Shown piece by piece: positions 1 to 7,186 of a stretch of 10,295 nt of DNA (positions are counted from its first letter, which is position 1; every line of letters begins with the position of its first letter). Position numbers and translations under genes: made by a program. A model generated the notes under the pieces. It did not search any database. It worked only from the letters and a program-made list of their open reading frames with translations, and was not told the origin of the DNA. Source of the stretch: Alphaproteobacteria bacterium (GTDB lineage Bacteria; Pseudomonadota; Alphaproteobacteria; Rhizobiales; Aestuariivirgaceae); contig JAPLOT010000059.1 in NCBI GenBank assembly GCA_026400595.1, positions 1 to 10,295 of the forward strand. Reading direction: 5' to 3'.

Positions 1-49
1 CTGTCCAGTCTCTGACGATTTCATCCAGATCAAGACGCGGCCGGGGCAT
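1..49 (-). CDS. Possible 5' end of an unidentified minus-strand gene (partial)
   Basis: Reading the minus strand from an ATG at 49-47 gives 16 uninterrupted codons to the window edge, MPRPRLDLDEIVRDWT, which looks like an ordinary cytoplasmic protein start. It would be divergent from the DUF4010 gene with only 18 bases between the two start codons, which is very tight, and no clear Shine-Dalgarno precedes it. I do not recognise the family. The piece is too short to be sure it is coding. Confidence 0.3.
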   Translation of the reverse strand, partial: MPRPRLDLDEIVRDWT

Positions 50-67
50 CGGCGCTAGACTGGCATC

Positions 68-1321
68 ATGAACATGCTGGACCTTGCTTTCCGCCTGGGC
101 CTTGCCCTTGCCATCGGTTTCGTCATTGGCCTCGAGCGGGGCTGGCGCGAGCGCGACGAGGAGGAAGGCCAGCGCACGGCCGGGCTTCGCACTTTTGCGC
201 TGACCGGCCTCCTTGGCGGTGTGCTGGGGGCGCTCTCGATCGGGGGCGACCGCAGCCTGCTGGCGGCCGCCTTTGCGACCCTCGGCGCAGTGCTGGGGGT
301 CTTCTTCTGGCGGGAGGGCCAGAAGCACGAGGATCTGAGTGCCACGACCTTCGTGGCAGCGCTCGTGACCTTCGCGCTGGGTGCCTTTGCCGTGCTGGGC
401 GACACCACAATTGCCGCCGGCGCCGCGGTGGCCACGCTGCTACTGCTGGCAAACAAGGAGACGCTGCACGGCTGGCTGGCGCGCATCACCTGGCCGGAGC
501 TGCGCTCGGGCCTGCTGCTGGCGGCCATGACATTCATCGCGCTGCCGCTGCTGCCGGACCGGACCATCGATCCCTGGCAGGCGATCAATCCGCACGAGAT
601 ATGGCTGATGACGATCCTGATCGCAGCGGTGTCCTTCGCGGGATACGCGGCCGTCAAGATCGCCGGGCCGCAGCGCGGGCTGGTGCTCGCCGCGACGTTG
701 GGCGGGTTGGTCGCATCGACCGCCGTGACACTCTCGCTTGCGCGTCTGGCCAGGGCCAGCGCTGCCCATGTGCGGATGCTGTCGGGTGCCATCCTTGCGG
801 CGGGGGCTGTCATGCTGCTGCGCGTCCTCGCCGTGGTGGCGTTGCTGAATTCGCCGCTCGCGTCTGCCCTCGCACCGGTTCTTCTGGCCGGGGCGGTGGC
901 GTCCGGACTGATCGCGGCCGTGCTGGTGGGCCGGCATGTGCAGCAGTCCGCCGGGCAATCCTCCGACCTCGTGATGCGGAACCCCTTCGAGATCAGCGAA
1001 GTCCTGCGCTTCGGCGCACTTTTGGCCGTGGTGATGGCAGCCGTGACGCTGGCACGCCAGGCCTATGGCGACGGCGGCCTCTTCGGCGTCGCCGCCATGT
1101 CCGGCCTTGCCGATGTCGATGCGCTTACCCTTTCGGCTGCGAGGCTTGACGTGCCGCTGACCGTTGCGGCCGATGCCATCCTGATTGCAATTGCGGTGAA
1201 CACGCTGGCCAAGACCGCCTATGCCGGCTACACAGGCGGGGCGCGCATTGGTGGCCTGCTGCTCCTGTGCAACACCGCCATCATCGGCATAGCCTATGGC
1301 GCGCGGCTCTTGCTACAGTAG
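68..1321 (+). CDS. MgtC/SapB-type membrane protein with DUF4010 domain
   Basis: A 417-residue polytopic inner-membrane protein. The N-terminal part (about residues 5-130) has the MgtC/SapB signature: a glycine-rich first helix running into IGLERGWRER, then GLRTFALTGLLGG, then further hydrophobic helices. The remaining two thirds (about 145-415) is almost continuous membrane segments separated by short loops, as in the DUF4010 family, ending in a Gly/Leu-rich helix. MgtC N-domains are linked in other bacteria to Mg2+ limitation and virulence, but the transported substrate or role of the DUF4010 fusion is not established and I do not assign one. An in-frame TAG at 56-58 limits the start; ATG 68 is the first usable codon, although the upstream Shine-Dalgarno is poor. 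The next gene begins 23 bases after the stop, suggesting cotranscription. Confidence 0.85.
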   Translation: MNMLDLAFRLGLALAIGFVIGLERGWRERDEEEGQRTAGLRTFALTGLLGGVLGALSIGGDRSLLAAAFATLGAVLGVFFWREGQKHEDLSATTFVAALVTFALGAFAVLGDTTIAAGAAVATLLLLANKETLHGWLARITWPELRSGLLLAAMTFIALPLLPDRTIDPWQAINPHEIWLMTILIAAVSFAGYAAVKIAGPQRGLVLAATLGGLVASTAVTLSLARLARASAAHVRMLSGAILAAGAVMLLRVLAVVALLNSPLASALAPVLLAGAVASGLIAAVLVGRHVQQSAGQSSDLVMRNPFEISEVLRFGALLAVVMAAVTLARQAYGDGGLFGVAAMSGLADVDALTLSAARLDVPLTVAADAILIAIAVNTLAKTAYAGYTGGARIGGLLLLCNTAIIGIAYGARLLLQ

Positions 1322-1344
1322 CGGCGACAGGGACACGACCGAAC

Positions 1345-2163
1345 ATGCCGCAATCAGAGACACGCAAGCTTCCGCCCATGTCGGCGCTGGAGTTCGCCAT
1401 CCACCGTTCATTCTCGAACTTCCTTTTCGGCCTGCGGCTCATGCTGGGCTGGGTCATCCTGCAGCTGCCACTGCTCGCGGCACTCCACTACGGCGTGTTC
1501 CAGGGTGCCATGCCCGATCTGAGCGCTCCTACGCCCAGGTTCTATGCAGCTGCTGCCGCGCTTGGCCTGTTCAACCTCATCGCCTCCATCTCGTTCAGCG
1601 TGAACTGGCACCGTCGCCTGCTGCTGTCGGAGTCGCCCAGGGGGCTGGGGTGGTTCCGTCTCGACGGAGTCGTCTGGCGCTATCTTTTTCGCTTCGTGAT
1701 CATCGGCATCATTGTCGCGATCATCGCGGGCGTGGCGACCGCCGTGATGCAGACGCTGGCGGGCGGCGAGCTGCTCGGCCCGGCAGGCCCGCCCGTCGGC
1801 ATTGCCGTAGCCGTCATCCTCGGTCTCTTCGCGCTGTTTGCCTGGTACCGCCTGTCGAGTGCCTTGCCCGCTGTGGCCGTCGACAATCGGGAATATGGTC
1901 TCGCTGCGGCCTGGCGCGCCACGCGGCGCAACAGCCTGCGCTATCTTGGCTTCACCTTCTGGCTGATCTTCGCACTCGCCATCGGCAATGGCCTGTCCGG
2001 CGGCGCCGTGGCCGCGCAGGAGGCTCTCAAGAATCCGTGGCTGACCGCCGGTGCCGGGCTGCTGGCCGTGTTCCTTTCGCTGCTGACGATTTTCGTGACC
2101 AGCAGCATCGCCACCAGCCATTTCTATTTCTTCGGCGAAGGCAGGGACTATCCGGAGATCTAG
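1345..2163 (+). CDS. Conserved-type polytopic membrane protein, function unknown
   Basis: A 272-residue protein from ATG 1345, with AGGGA at 1329-1333 as a weakly placed ribosome site; an ATG at 1378, 11 codons in, is an alternative. About six hydrophobic segments are visible: roughly residues 30-52, 65-88, 112-136, 150-172, 195-215 and 228-258. A short basic region with paired arginines (NWHRRLLL) follows the second helix, and a second Arg-rich loop (RATRRNSLR) precedes the fifth. No catalytic motif or transporter signature is recognised. It lies 23 bases downstream of the DUF4010 gene on the same strand, so the two are probably one transcript. Its TAG stop overlaps the stop of the convergent rimO remnant by sharing CTAG at 2160-2163. 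The coding call is firm; the function is unknown. Confidence 0.75.
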   Translation: MPQSETRKLPPMSALEFAIHRSFSNFLFGLRLMLGWVILQLPLLAALHYGVFQGAMPDLSAPTPRFYAAAAALGLFNLIASISFSVNWHRRLLLSESPRGLGWFRLDGVVWRYLFRFVIIGIIVAIIAGVATAVMQTLAGGELLGPAGPPVGIAVAVILGLFALFAWYRLSSALPAVAVDNREYGLAAAWRATRRNSLRYLGFTFWLIFALAIGNGLSGGAVAAQEALKNPWLTAGAGLLAVFLSLLTIFVTSSIATSHFYFFGEGRDYPEI

Positions 2164-3258
2164 ACCCTTTCGCCGACGAGGTCGTAATCCTCGGCCTCGA
2201 CGATGCGCACGCGTACCATGTCGCCGGGCTTGAGGCCGGTCTCGCCGGGCAGGAAGACATTGCCGTCGATCTCCGGCGCATCCCAGGGCGAGCGCGCGAT
2301 GGCCTCGTCGTTCTCGGTGTCGATCTCGTCAACCAGGACGTCGATCTCGCGGCCGACCTTGGACTGGAAGATCGCGGCGGAGATCTGCTGCTGCGCCGCC
2401 ATGAAGCGGTCCCAGCGTTCCTGTTTCACCGCATCGGGTACCTGCGGAAGACCCAGGTCATTGGCCCTGGCGCTGGAAGGGAATGTCGAGGTAGGGAAGG
2501 ACTTTCCCGGCGGCCATCAGCGGGATGACGTCATCCACATGCGGATAGGGATAGACATAGTGCATCCGCACCCAAGCGCCGAGGTCGCCCAGTTCCCGCG
2601 CCATGTCGTAGAACCTCGCGCGCACCTCGCGGCCGTGGAATTTCGAGGTTCCATACTTGATGTCGACGCCATAGGCGCTGGTGTCCTGGCTGATCACAAG
2701 CAGTTCCTTGACGCCGGCCTTGACCAGCCGCTCGGCCTCGTAGAGCACCGAGGCCACGGGGCGGGAACCGAGATCGCCGCGGATGGAGGGAATGATGCAG
2801 AAGGAACAGCGGTTGTTGCAGCCCTCCGAAATCTTCAGATAGGCATAGTGCCGTGGCGTCAGGTGCAGTCCCTGCGGCGGCACCAGATCGAAGCGGGGAT
2901 CATGCAGCGGCGGGAGCGCGTCATGCACCGCGCCGACCACCGCCTCGTACTGGTGTGGCCCGGTTACCGCGAGCACGCCTGGATGGGCGGCGCGGATGGC
3001 ATCGGCCTCGACGCCGTAGCAGCCGGTGACGATGACCCGTCCGTTCTCGGTCATGGCCTCGCCGATGGCGGCCAGCGATTCGGCCTTGGCGCTGTCGAGG
3101 AAGCCGCAGGTGTTGACGATCACGACATCCGCATCGTCATAGCCGGGCGCGATCACATAACCCTCGGCCCGCAGCTGGGTGACGATGCGTTCGCTGTCGA
3201 CCAGCGCCTTGGGGCAACCGAGGGACACGAGGCCGACTTTGGGGACATGCTTGTTCAT
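2160..3258 (-). pseudogene. rimO: rimO, ribosomal protein S12 methylthiotransferase, disrupted by internal deletion and frameshift
   Basis: RimO is a radical-SAM enzyme that methylthiolates a conserved Asp of ribosomal protein S12. The 5' part (3258 down to 2458, 266 codons) carries the N-terminal cluster cysteines C15 (SLGCPKALVDSE), C51 (NTCGF) and C80 (GCYG), then the radical-SAM CxxxCxxC as C147, C151, C154 in SEGCNNRCSFC, and runs to YLDIPFQ at residues 256-262 before hitting a TGA at 2460-2458. The 3' part resumes in another frame at about 2468 (ARANDLGLPQVPDAVKQERW) and continues through a complete TRAM domain (VGREIDVLVDE, DAPEIDGNVFL) to TAG at 2162-2160. Intact family members have roughly 75-80 further residues between these points, including the conserved STFIVGFPGE region. 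The sequence therefore lacks about 230 bases by a length not divisible by three. AAAGGG about 6 bases upstream of ATG 3258 is a good ribosome site. As written, the product would lack the end of the radical-SAM barrel and the TRAM domain. Confidence 0.9.
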
Positions 3259-3380
3259 GGGCGCCCTTTAGCCGAGCGGGCACCGCAGCGCAAATCACTC
3301 CAAAAGTGACTTCCCCGCGCCGGACGTTTGTTGCATATTTCGACCTGGGGTAGCGATTTCCATTAGTTTTGAGGTGCATG

Positions 3381-3947
3381 ATGTCGACCAGGCGTTCTCT
3401 CTTGTTGGCTTTGGCGGGCCTGCTGGCACCCGCCGCCGCCACGGCGGCAACTCCTCCCAAGAAGAAGGCCCCGGCAAAGAAGCGGCTGATCATCACCATC
3501 AACAAGGTCAGTCAGAAGATGACCGTCTCGCTGGACGGCAAGACCAAATACAAATGGCCCGTGTCGACAGGGGCACCGGGCTATGACACGCCCAGCGGAA
3601 CCTTCCGCCCCTTCCGCATGGAGAAGGAACACTATTCCAGCGAGTGGGATGACGCGCCCATGCCACATTCGATCTTCTTCACCGCACGCGGACATGCCGT
3701 GCATGGCAGTTATCATGTGAAGAGCCTGGGGCGCCGGGCCTCGCATGGCTGCGTGCGCCTGCATCCGGACAATGCCGCCAAGCTTTTCGCGCTGGTCAAG
3801 CAGACCGGCATGAGCAATACGCAGGTCGTGGTGAAGGGCGGTTTCTTCGACACCGACTTCATCGATGACGACCTGCCGCTGCTGAAGAAGAAGTCCACCA
3901 AGAAGCCAGGCAAGCGGAAACTCTTCCCCTGGGAACTGGGGACCTGA
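3381..3947 (+). CDS. Exported L,D-transpeptidase, YkuD domain, short form
   Basis: A 188-residue protein that would form L,D (3-3) peptidoglycan cross-links or anchor proteins to the wall in the periplasm. Residues 1-22 form a signal peptide (STRR, a Leu/Ala-rich core, AATA cleavage area). After a short Lys/Pro linker the YkuD domain spans about 35-155: VSTGAPGYDTPSGTF, HGS with H108, and the catalytic SHGCVRL at 121-127 with C124 as nucleophile and R126. The tail after residue 165 is unusually basic (LLKKKSTKKPGKRK). GAGG at 3371-3374 lies 6 bases from ATG 3381; the adjacent ATG 3378 is only 3 bases from it, so I prefer 3381. The gene is divergent from rimO and stops 78 bases before aspS. 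The family call is secure; the physiological substrate is inferred. Confidence 0.9.
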   Translation: MSTRRSLLLALAGLLAPAAATAATPPKKKAPAKKRLIITINKVSQKMTVSLDGKTKYKWPVSTGAPGYDTPSGTFRPFRMEKEHYSSEWDDAPMPHSIFFTARGHAVHGSYHVKSLGRRASHGCVRLHPDNAAKLFALVKQTGMSNTQVVVKGGFFDTDFIDDDLPLLKKKSTKKPGKRKLFPWELGT

Positions 3948-3964
3948 CGCAAGCCCCCCGACTG

Positions 3965-3995
3965 CTTGACAAATCGGCCTCTGCATGCGCTCTAG
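3965..3995 (+). promoter_or_regulatory. Candidate housekeeping promoter for aspS
   Basis: CTTGACA at 3965-3971 is a full match to the sigma-70-type -35 element common in alphaproteobacteria. A spacer of 17-18 bases leads to a weak -10 such as GCTCTA or CTCTAG (3989-3995). It sits between the upstream stop at 3947 and ATG 4026, and GAGAGG at 4016-4021 is a plausible ribosome site. The -35 is persuasive, the -10 is not. Confidence 0.45.
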
Positions 3996-4025
3996 CGCGC
4001 AAATCCAGCGTTCCTGAGAGGTGCC

Positions 4026-5666
4026 ATGCACGCCTATCGCAGCCATACCTGTGGCCAGCTCCGTCCTGACCATGCCGGCCAGTCCATCCGGCTGTCCGGA
4101 TGGGTGCACCGGGTCCGCGACCATGGCGGCGTGCTCTTCATCGACCTGCGCGACCATTACGGCGTGACGCAGGTGGTGGCCGATCCCGACTCGCCTGCCT
4201 TCAAGGTGGCCGAGAAGGTCCGGTCCGAGTGGGTGATTCGGGTTGACGGCAAGGTGCGTCCGCGCCCGCCGGGCACCGAGAACAGGGACCTGCCGACCGG
4301 CCTCGTGGAAGTCTTCGCCACCGGCATCGAGGTGCTGAGCCAGGCGGCCGAACTGCCGCTGCCGGTCTTCGGCGACACCGAGTACCCGGAAGACATCCGC
4401 CTCAAATACCGCTTCCTCGATCTGCGGCGCGACCGCATCCACCAGAACATCATGAAACGCGGCGCCATCATCGACTCGCTCAGGCGGCGCATGAAGGACC
4501 AGGGCTTCTTCGAATTCCAGACGCCCATCCTCACGGCGTCCTCGCCCGAGGGCGCGCGCGACTTCCTGGTGCCGAGCCGCATCCATCCCGGCAAGTTCTA
4601 TGCGCTGCCCCAGGCCCCGCAGCAGTTCAAGCAGCTGATCATGATGTCGGGCTTCGACCGCTACTTCCAGATCGCCGCCTGCTTCCGCGACGAAGACGCC
4701 CGCGCCGACCGGTCGCCCGGCGAATTCTATCAGCTCGACATCGAAATGAGCTTCGTGACGCAGGACGACGTGTTCAATGCCGTGGAGCCCGTGCTGCGCG
4801 GCGTCTTCGAGGAGTTCGGCGGCGGCCTGCCGGTGACCCAGAAGTTCCCGCACATCGCCTATCGCGATTCCATCCGCTGGTACGGGTCGGACAAGCCGGA
4901 CCTGCGCAACCCCATCAAGATGCAGGCCGTGACCGAACATTTCGCGGGCTCGGGCTTCAAGGTCTTCGCCGGCATGATCGCCAGCGATCCGAAGGTGGAG
5001 GTCTGGGCCATCCCGGCGCCCAAGGGCGGCTCCCGCGCCTTTTGCGACCGCATGAACTCCTATGCGCAGCAGCAGGGACAGCCTGGTCTTGGCTATGTCT
5101 TCTGGCGCGAGGGCGAGGAGGGCGGCGCCGGACCGATTGCCAAGAACATCGGACCCGAGCGCACCGACGCGATCCGCGCCCAGCTTGGACTCGGCGTGGG
5201 CGACGCCTGTTTCTTCGTCGCCGGGCGGCCCGAGAAGTTCTACAAGTTCGCCGGCGATGCCCGCAACAAGGTGGGCGAGGAACTGAACCTCACCGCCAAG
5301 GACCGCTTCGAGTTCTGCTGGATCGTCGATTTCCCGATGTATGAGTGGAACGAGGAGGAGAAGAAGGTCGACTTCTCGCACAATCCCTTCTCCATGCCGC
5401 AGGGCGGCCTCGAGGCGCTGGAGACCAAGGATCCGCTCGACATCCTCGCCTACCAGTACGACATCGTCTGCAACGGCGTGGAACTCTCCTCGGGCGCCAT
5501 CCGCAACCATCGCCCCGAGGTGATGAAGAAGGCCTTCGAGATCGCCGGCTATCCGGAATCGGTGCTGCTGGAGAAGTTCGGCGGCATGTACCGCGCCTTC
5601 CAGTATGGGGCGCCGCCGCATGGCGGCATCGCGCCGGGCGTCGACCGCATCGTCATGCTGCTGTGA
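4026..5666 (+). CDS. aspS: Aspartate--tRNA ligase (AspRS), ended early by an in-frame TGA
   Basis: Class II aminoacyl-tRNA synthetase that charges tRNA-Asp; many bacterial enzymes lacking AsnRS also charge tRNA-Asn, but that cannot be judged here. The N-terminal OB-fold anticodon-binding domain is at about residues 1-105 (SGWVHRVRDHGGVLFIDLRD). The catalytic core follows, with YRFLDLRRDRIHQN near 130-143, motif 2 as FRDEDARADRSPGEF with R221, the GAD insertion domain around 290-420, and motif 3 as GIAPGVDRIVMLL with R541. Codon 547 is TGA (5664-5666). Reading on in the same frame gives 45 more residues that match the normal AspRS C-terminus, so the intended protein is about 592 residues, the usual family length. 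All active-site motifs lie upstream of the TGA, but the conserved terminal segment is lost unless the stop is read through or is a sequence error. GAGAGG lies 4 bases upstream of ATG 4026. Confidence 0.9.
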   Translation: MHAYRSHTCGQLRPDHAGQSIRLSGWVHRVRDHGGVLFIDLRDHYGVTQVVADPDSPAFKVAEKVRSEWVIRVDGKVRPRPPGTENRDLPTGLVEVFATGIEVLSQAAELPLPVFGDTEYPEDIRLKYRFLDLRRDRIHQNIMKRGAIIDSLRRRMKDQGFFEFQTPILTASSPEGARDFLVPSRIHPGKFYALPQAPQQFKQLIMMSGFDRYFQIAACFRDEDARADRSPGEFYQLDIEMSFVTQDDVFNAVEPVLRGVFEEFGGGLPVTQKFPHIAYRDSIRWYGSDKPDLRNPIKMQAVTEHFAGSGFKVFAGMIASDPKVEVWAIPAPKGGSRAFCDRMNSYAQQQGQPGLGYVFWREGEEGGAGPIAKNIGPERTDAIRAQLGLGVGDACFFVAGRPEKFYKFAGDARNKVGEELNLTAKDRFEFCWIVDFPMYEWNEEEKKVDFSHNPFSMPQGGLEALETKDPLDILAYQYDIVCNGVELSSGAIRNHRPEVMKKAFEIAGYPESVLLEKFGGMYRAFQYGAPPHGGIAPGVDRIVMLL

Positions 5667-5804
5667 AATGAGCCCTATATCCGAGAGGTGGTGCACTTCC
5701 CGATGAACCAGCAGGCCGAAGACCTGCTGATGGGCGCTCCTTCAGAAGTGACGCCCAAGCAGCTGCGCGAGCTGCACATCCGGTTGAACCTGCCGGAGGC
5801 GTGA
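5664..5804 (+). other. aspS: In-frame continuation of aspS after TGA: orphaned AspRS C-terminal tail
   Basis: TGA 5664-5666 is followed without any frame change by 45 sense codons and a second TGA at 5802-5804. The translation contains NEPYIREVVHFPMNQQ, then AEDLLMGAPSEVTPKQLREL and HIRLNLPEA, which is the conserved end of bacterial AspRS. The residue at the stop position varies between homologues, and Cys is, from memory, common there in related alphaproteobacteria. A single base change (for example TGC to TGA) would therefore explain the interruption. TGA also ends the neighbouring genes at 3947 and 5843, so a genome-wide reassignment of TGA is not supported. Confidence 0.9.
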
Positions 5805-5808
5805 GTGA

Positions 5809-5830
5809 CGGAGGCGCAGGGGCGCCTCCG
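5809..5830. terminator. Hairpin between convergent aspS and exported-protein gene
   Basis: A perfect 9-base inverted repeat, CGGAGGCGC (5809-5817) and GCGCCTCCG (5822-5830), with a 4-base AGGG loop. It lies 4 bases after the full-length aspS stop and 12 bases from the stop of the convergent gene, so it could serve both strands. There is no good T-run on either side, so it may be an imperfect intrinsic terminator or a transcript-end stabiliser. Confidence 0.6.
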
Positions 5831-5842
5831 CTTCGCCGCGCC

Positions 5843-7048
5843 TCAGTCGTTGGCGCTGACGGTGACGCCCAGCTTGCTGATCGCATCCTGCGGCTTGGCC
5901 GGATCAAGCGTCATCATGTCGGAGACCTTGACGGGTGACGAGGGCTTGGCCGCGATGGTGATCGACCTGGGATCCTTGAGGTAGGCATTCACCGCATTGG
6001 CGGCCTGCTCGGCAAACTGCGGGCTCTGCAGCTGCATCAGGCCCATCTGGACCATTGCGCCCGCCGTGTTCACCATGGTGGTTTCATCCATGCCCTGCAT
6101 GGCCGCCATCATGGGCATCAGCCGCTTGGTCACCGAGGCATCGTCGAAGCGGAAGGACGCCCCGTTGATGGTGATGTTCTGGATCTGCGGCATCACCGCA
6201 TTGAAGTCGGGCTGCTGGCCGCTGGAGCCCGCGCGCTGCAATTCGGCATAGGCCTCGGCCGGAATGCCGGCCGCGCTGCCGGCAAAGGTCATGGTGCCGA
6301 TGTCACGGCCGGACAGGGCCAGGTCGAAGTCGAGACCAAGATTGGCACCCTCGATGGTGAGCTTGGATGTGCTGGTGACGTCGAAGTTGAGGGCGCCATA
6401 TCCCAGCTGCTTCAGCATGCCGCCCTGGTCGGCAAGGGCGACGACCTGCTCGGGAATCGCCAGATTGTTCATCTTCAGCACATAGGTGCCGGCGCCGCTG
6501 CGCGGATCGCCATCGAAGCTCTGTTCATAGCCATCCACCGTGATGGTCTGGCCCATGGCCGAAATGCTCAAGGGTCCGGACGACATCTTGCGCGCCACCG
6601 TCATCGCGGCGCGGACCTGATCCTGGGCCGTGGCACCTTCGCCGAGGCTCTTGATGTACCAATCCTCGGCGATGCCTTCTGGCATCGTGACGGTGGCGGA
6701 GAAGCTGGGGTCGCTCAGGTCGACCTTCACATTGGAGAATTTCGCCGTACCGATCTGGTAGAGGCCTTCGCCCTGGTCGGCGATGCCGGCCAGGGAGACC
6801 TCGCCGATCACCACGTTCATCCCGGGGTTGCCGGCGGCCGCGGGCAGGGCCAGCGTGAGCGCCCCGATCTTGACCGTGCCGTCGGAGGCCTGCTCGAGCG
6901 AGGCGTAGCTGGGCTTGGTATTGGTCTGGCGCGCCATGCTGTCGAGCATGGCCTGGACCGCTGGCGGCACGTCCTGCGCCTGGGCCGGCAGGGTGAAGAC
7001 CGAAGTCGACAGGCAAAGAAGCAGGAAGAGGCGGCGGCCATTCTTCAT
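5843..7048 (-). CDS. Exported protein of unknown function, 401 residues
   Basis: Residues 1-24 are a typical Sec signal peptide (basic MKNGRR, hydrophobic core, cleavage after PAQA). The Cys at residue 12 is not in a convincing lipobox, so a soluble periplasmic or surface-associated protein is more likely than a lipoprotein. The mature part alternates short beta-like stretches (IGALTLALP, ITINGASFRFDD, ITIAAKPSSPVKV) with a Met/Gln/Ala-rich helical section at about residues 310-350 (LMPMMAAMQGMDE). The style suggests a beta-rich repeat protein, somewhat like AsmA- or DUF945-type exported proteins, but I do not recognise a specific family and assign no function. TAGGAAA a few bases upstream of ATG 7048 (minus strand) serves as ribosome site. 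It is convergent with aspS and divergent from the transpeptidase at 7187, and appears monocistronic. Confidence 0.8.
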   Translation of the reverse strand: MKNGRRLFLLLCLSTSVFTLPAQAQDVPPAVQAMLDSMARQTNTKPSYASLEQASDGTVKIGALTLALPAAAGNPGMNVVIGEVSLAGIADQGEGLYQIGTAKFSNVKVDLSDPSFSATVTMPEGIAEDWYIKSLGEGATAQDQVRAAMTVARKMSSGPLSISAMGQTITVDGYEQSFDGDPRSGAGTYVLKMNNLAIPEQVVALADQGGMLKQLGYGALNFDVTSTSKLTIEGANLGLDFDLALSGRDIGTMTFAGSAAGIPAEAYAELQRAGSSGQQPDFNAVMPQIQNITINGASFRFDDASVTKRLMPMMAAMQGMDETTMVNTAGAMVQMGLMQLQSPQFAEQAANAVNAYLKDPRSITIAAKPSSPVKVSDMMTLDPAKPQDAISKLGVTVSAND

Positions 7049-7186
7049 CGTATGTTTCCTAGTTTATGGTTCAATCCGAGGCACTCATGGCCGATGCTAG
7101 GTGAATGCCTGATGAACCGCAAAGGCGTTGATCAGCTATGGCTAAAGCACTAGGTTCGAACTGAATCCAGTAAGGGGACGTTAGGG

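Noticed and set aside
2160..2429. Separate 89-residue gene for a TRAM-domain protein
   Set aside because: It starts at an internal GTG in the middle of a conserved RimO segment, and the reading frame continues upstream with RimO sequence. It is the 3' remnant of rimO.
1296..2528. 410-codon plus-strand open frame overlapping the second membrane-protein gene
   Set aside because: Arg/Ala/His-rich out-of-frame translation. The alternative frame from 1345 has clear transmembrane segments and a proper stop before rimO.
2203..3309. Long plus-strand open frame of 368 codons opposite rimO
   Set aside because: It is the antisense shadow of rimO: the minus strand carries unmistakable RimO motifs, while this frame has no recognisable domain.
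5664..5666. Selenocysteine or genome-wide UGA recoding in aspS
   Set aside because: Neighbouring genes use TGA as a normal stop, no convincing SECIS-like hairpin is seen just downstream, and AspRS is not a known selenoprotein. Error, mutation or readthrough are simpler.
3363..5696. 777-codon minus-strand open frame covering aspS and the YkuD gene
   Set aside because: A GC-rich antisense shadow. Its His/Leu/Gly-rich translation has no family features, and the plus strand encodes two clear proteins across the same span.
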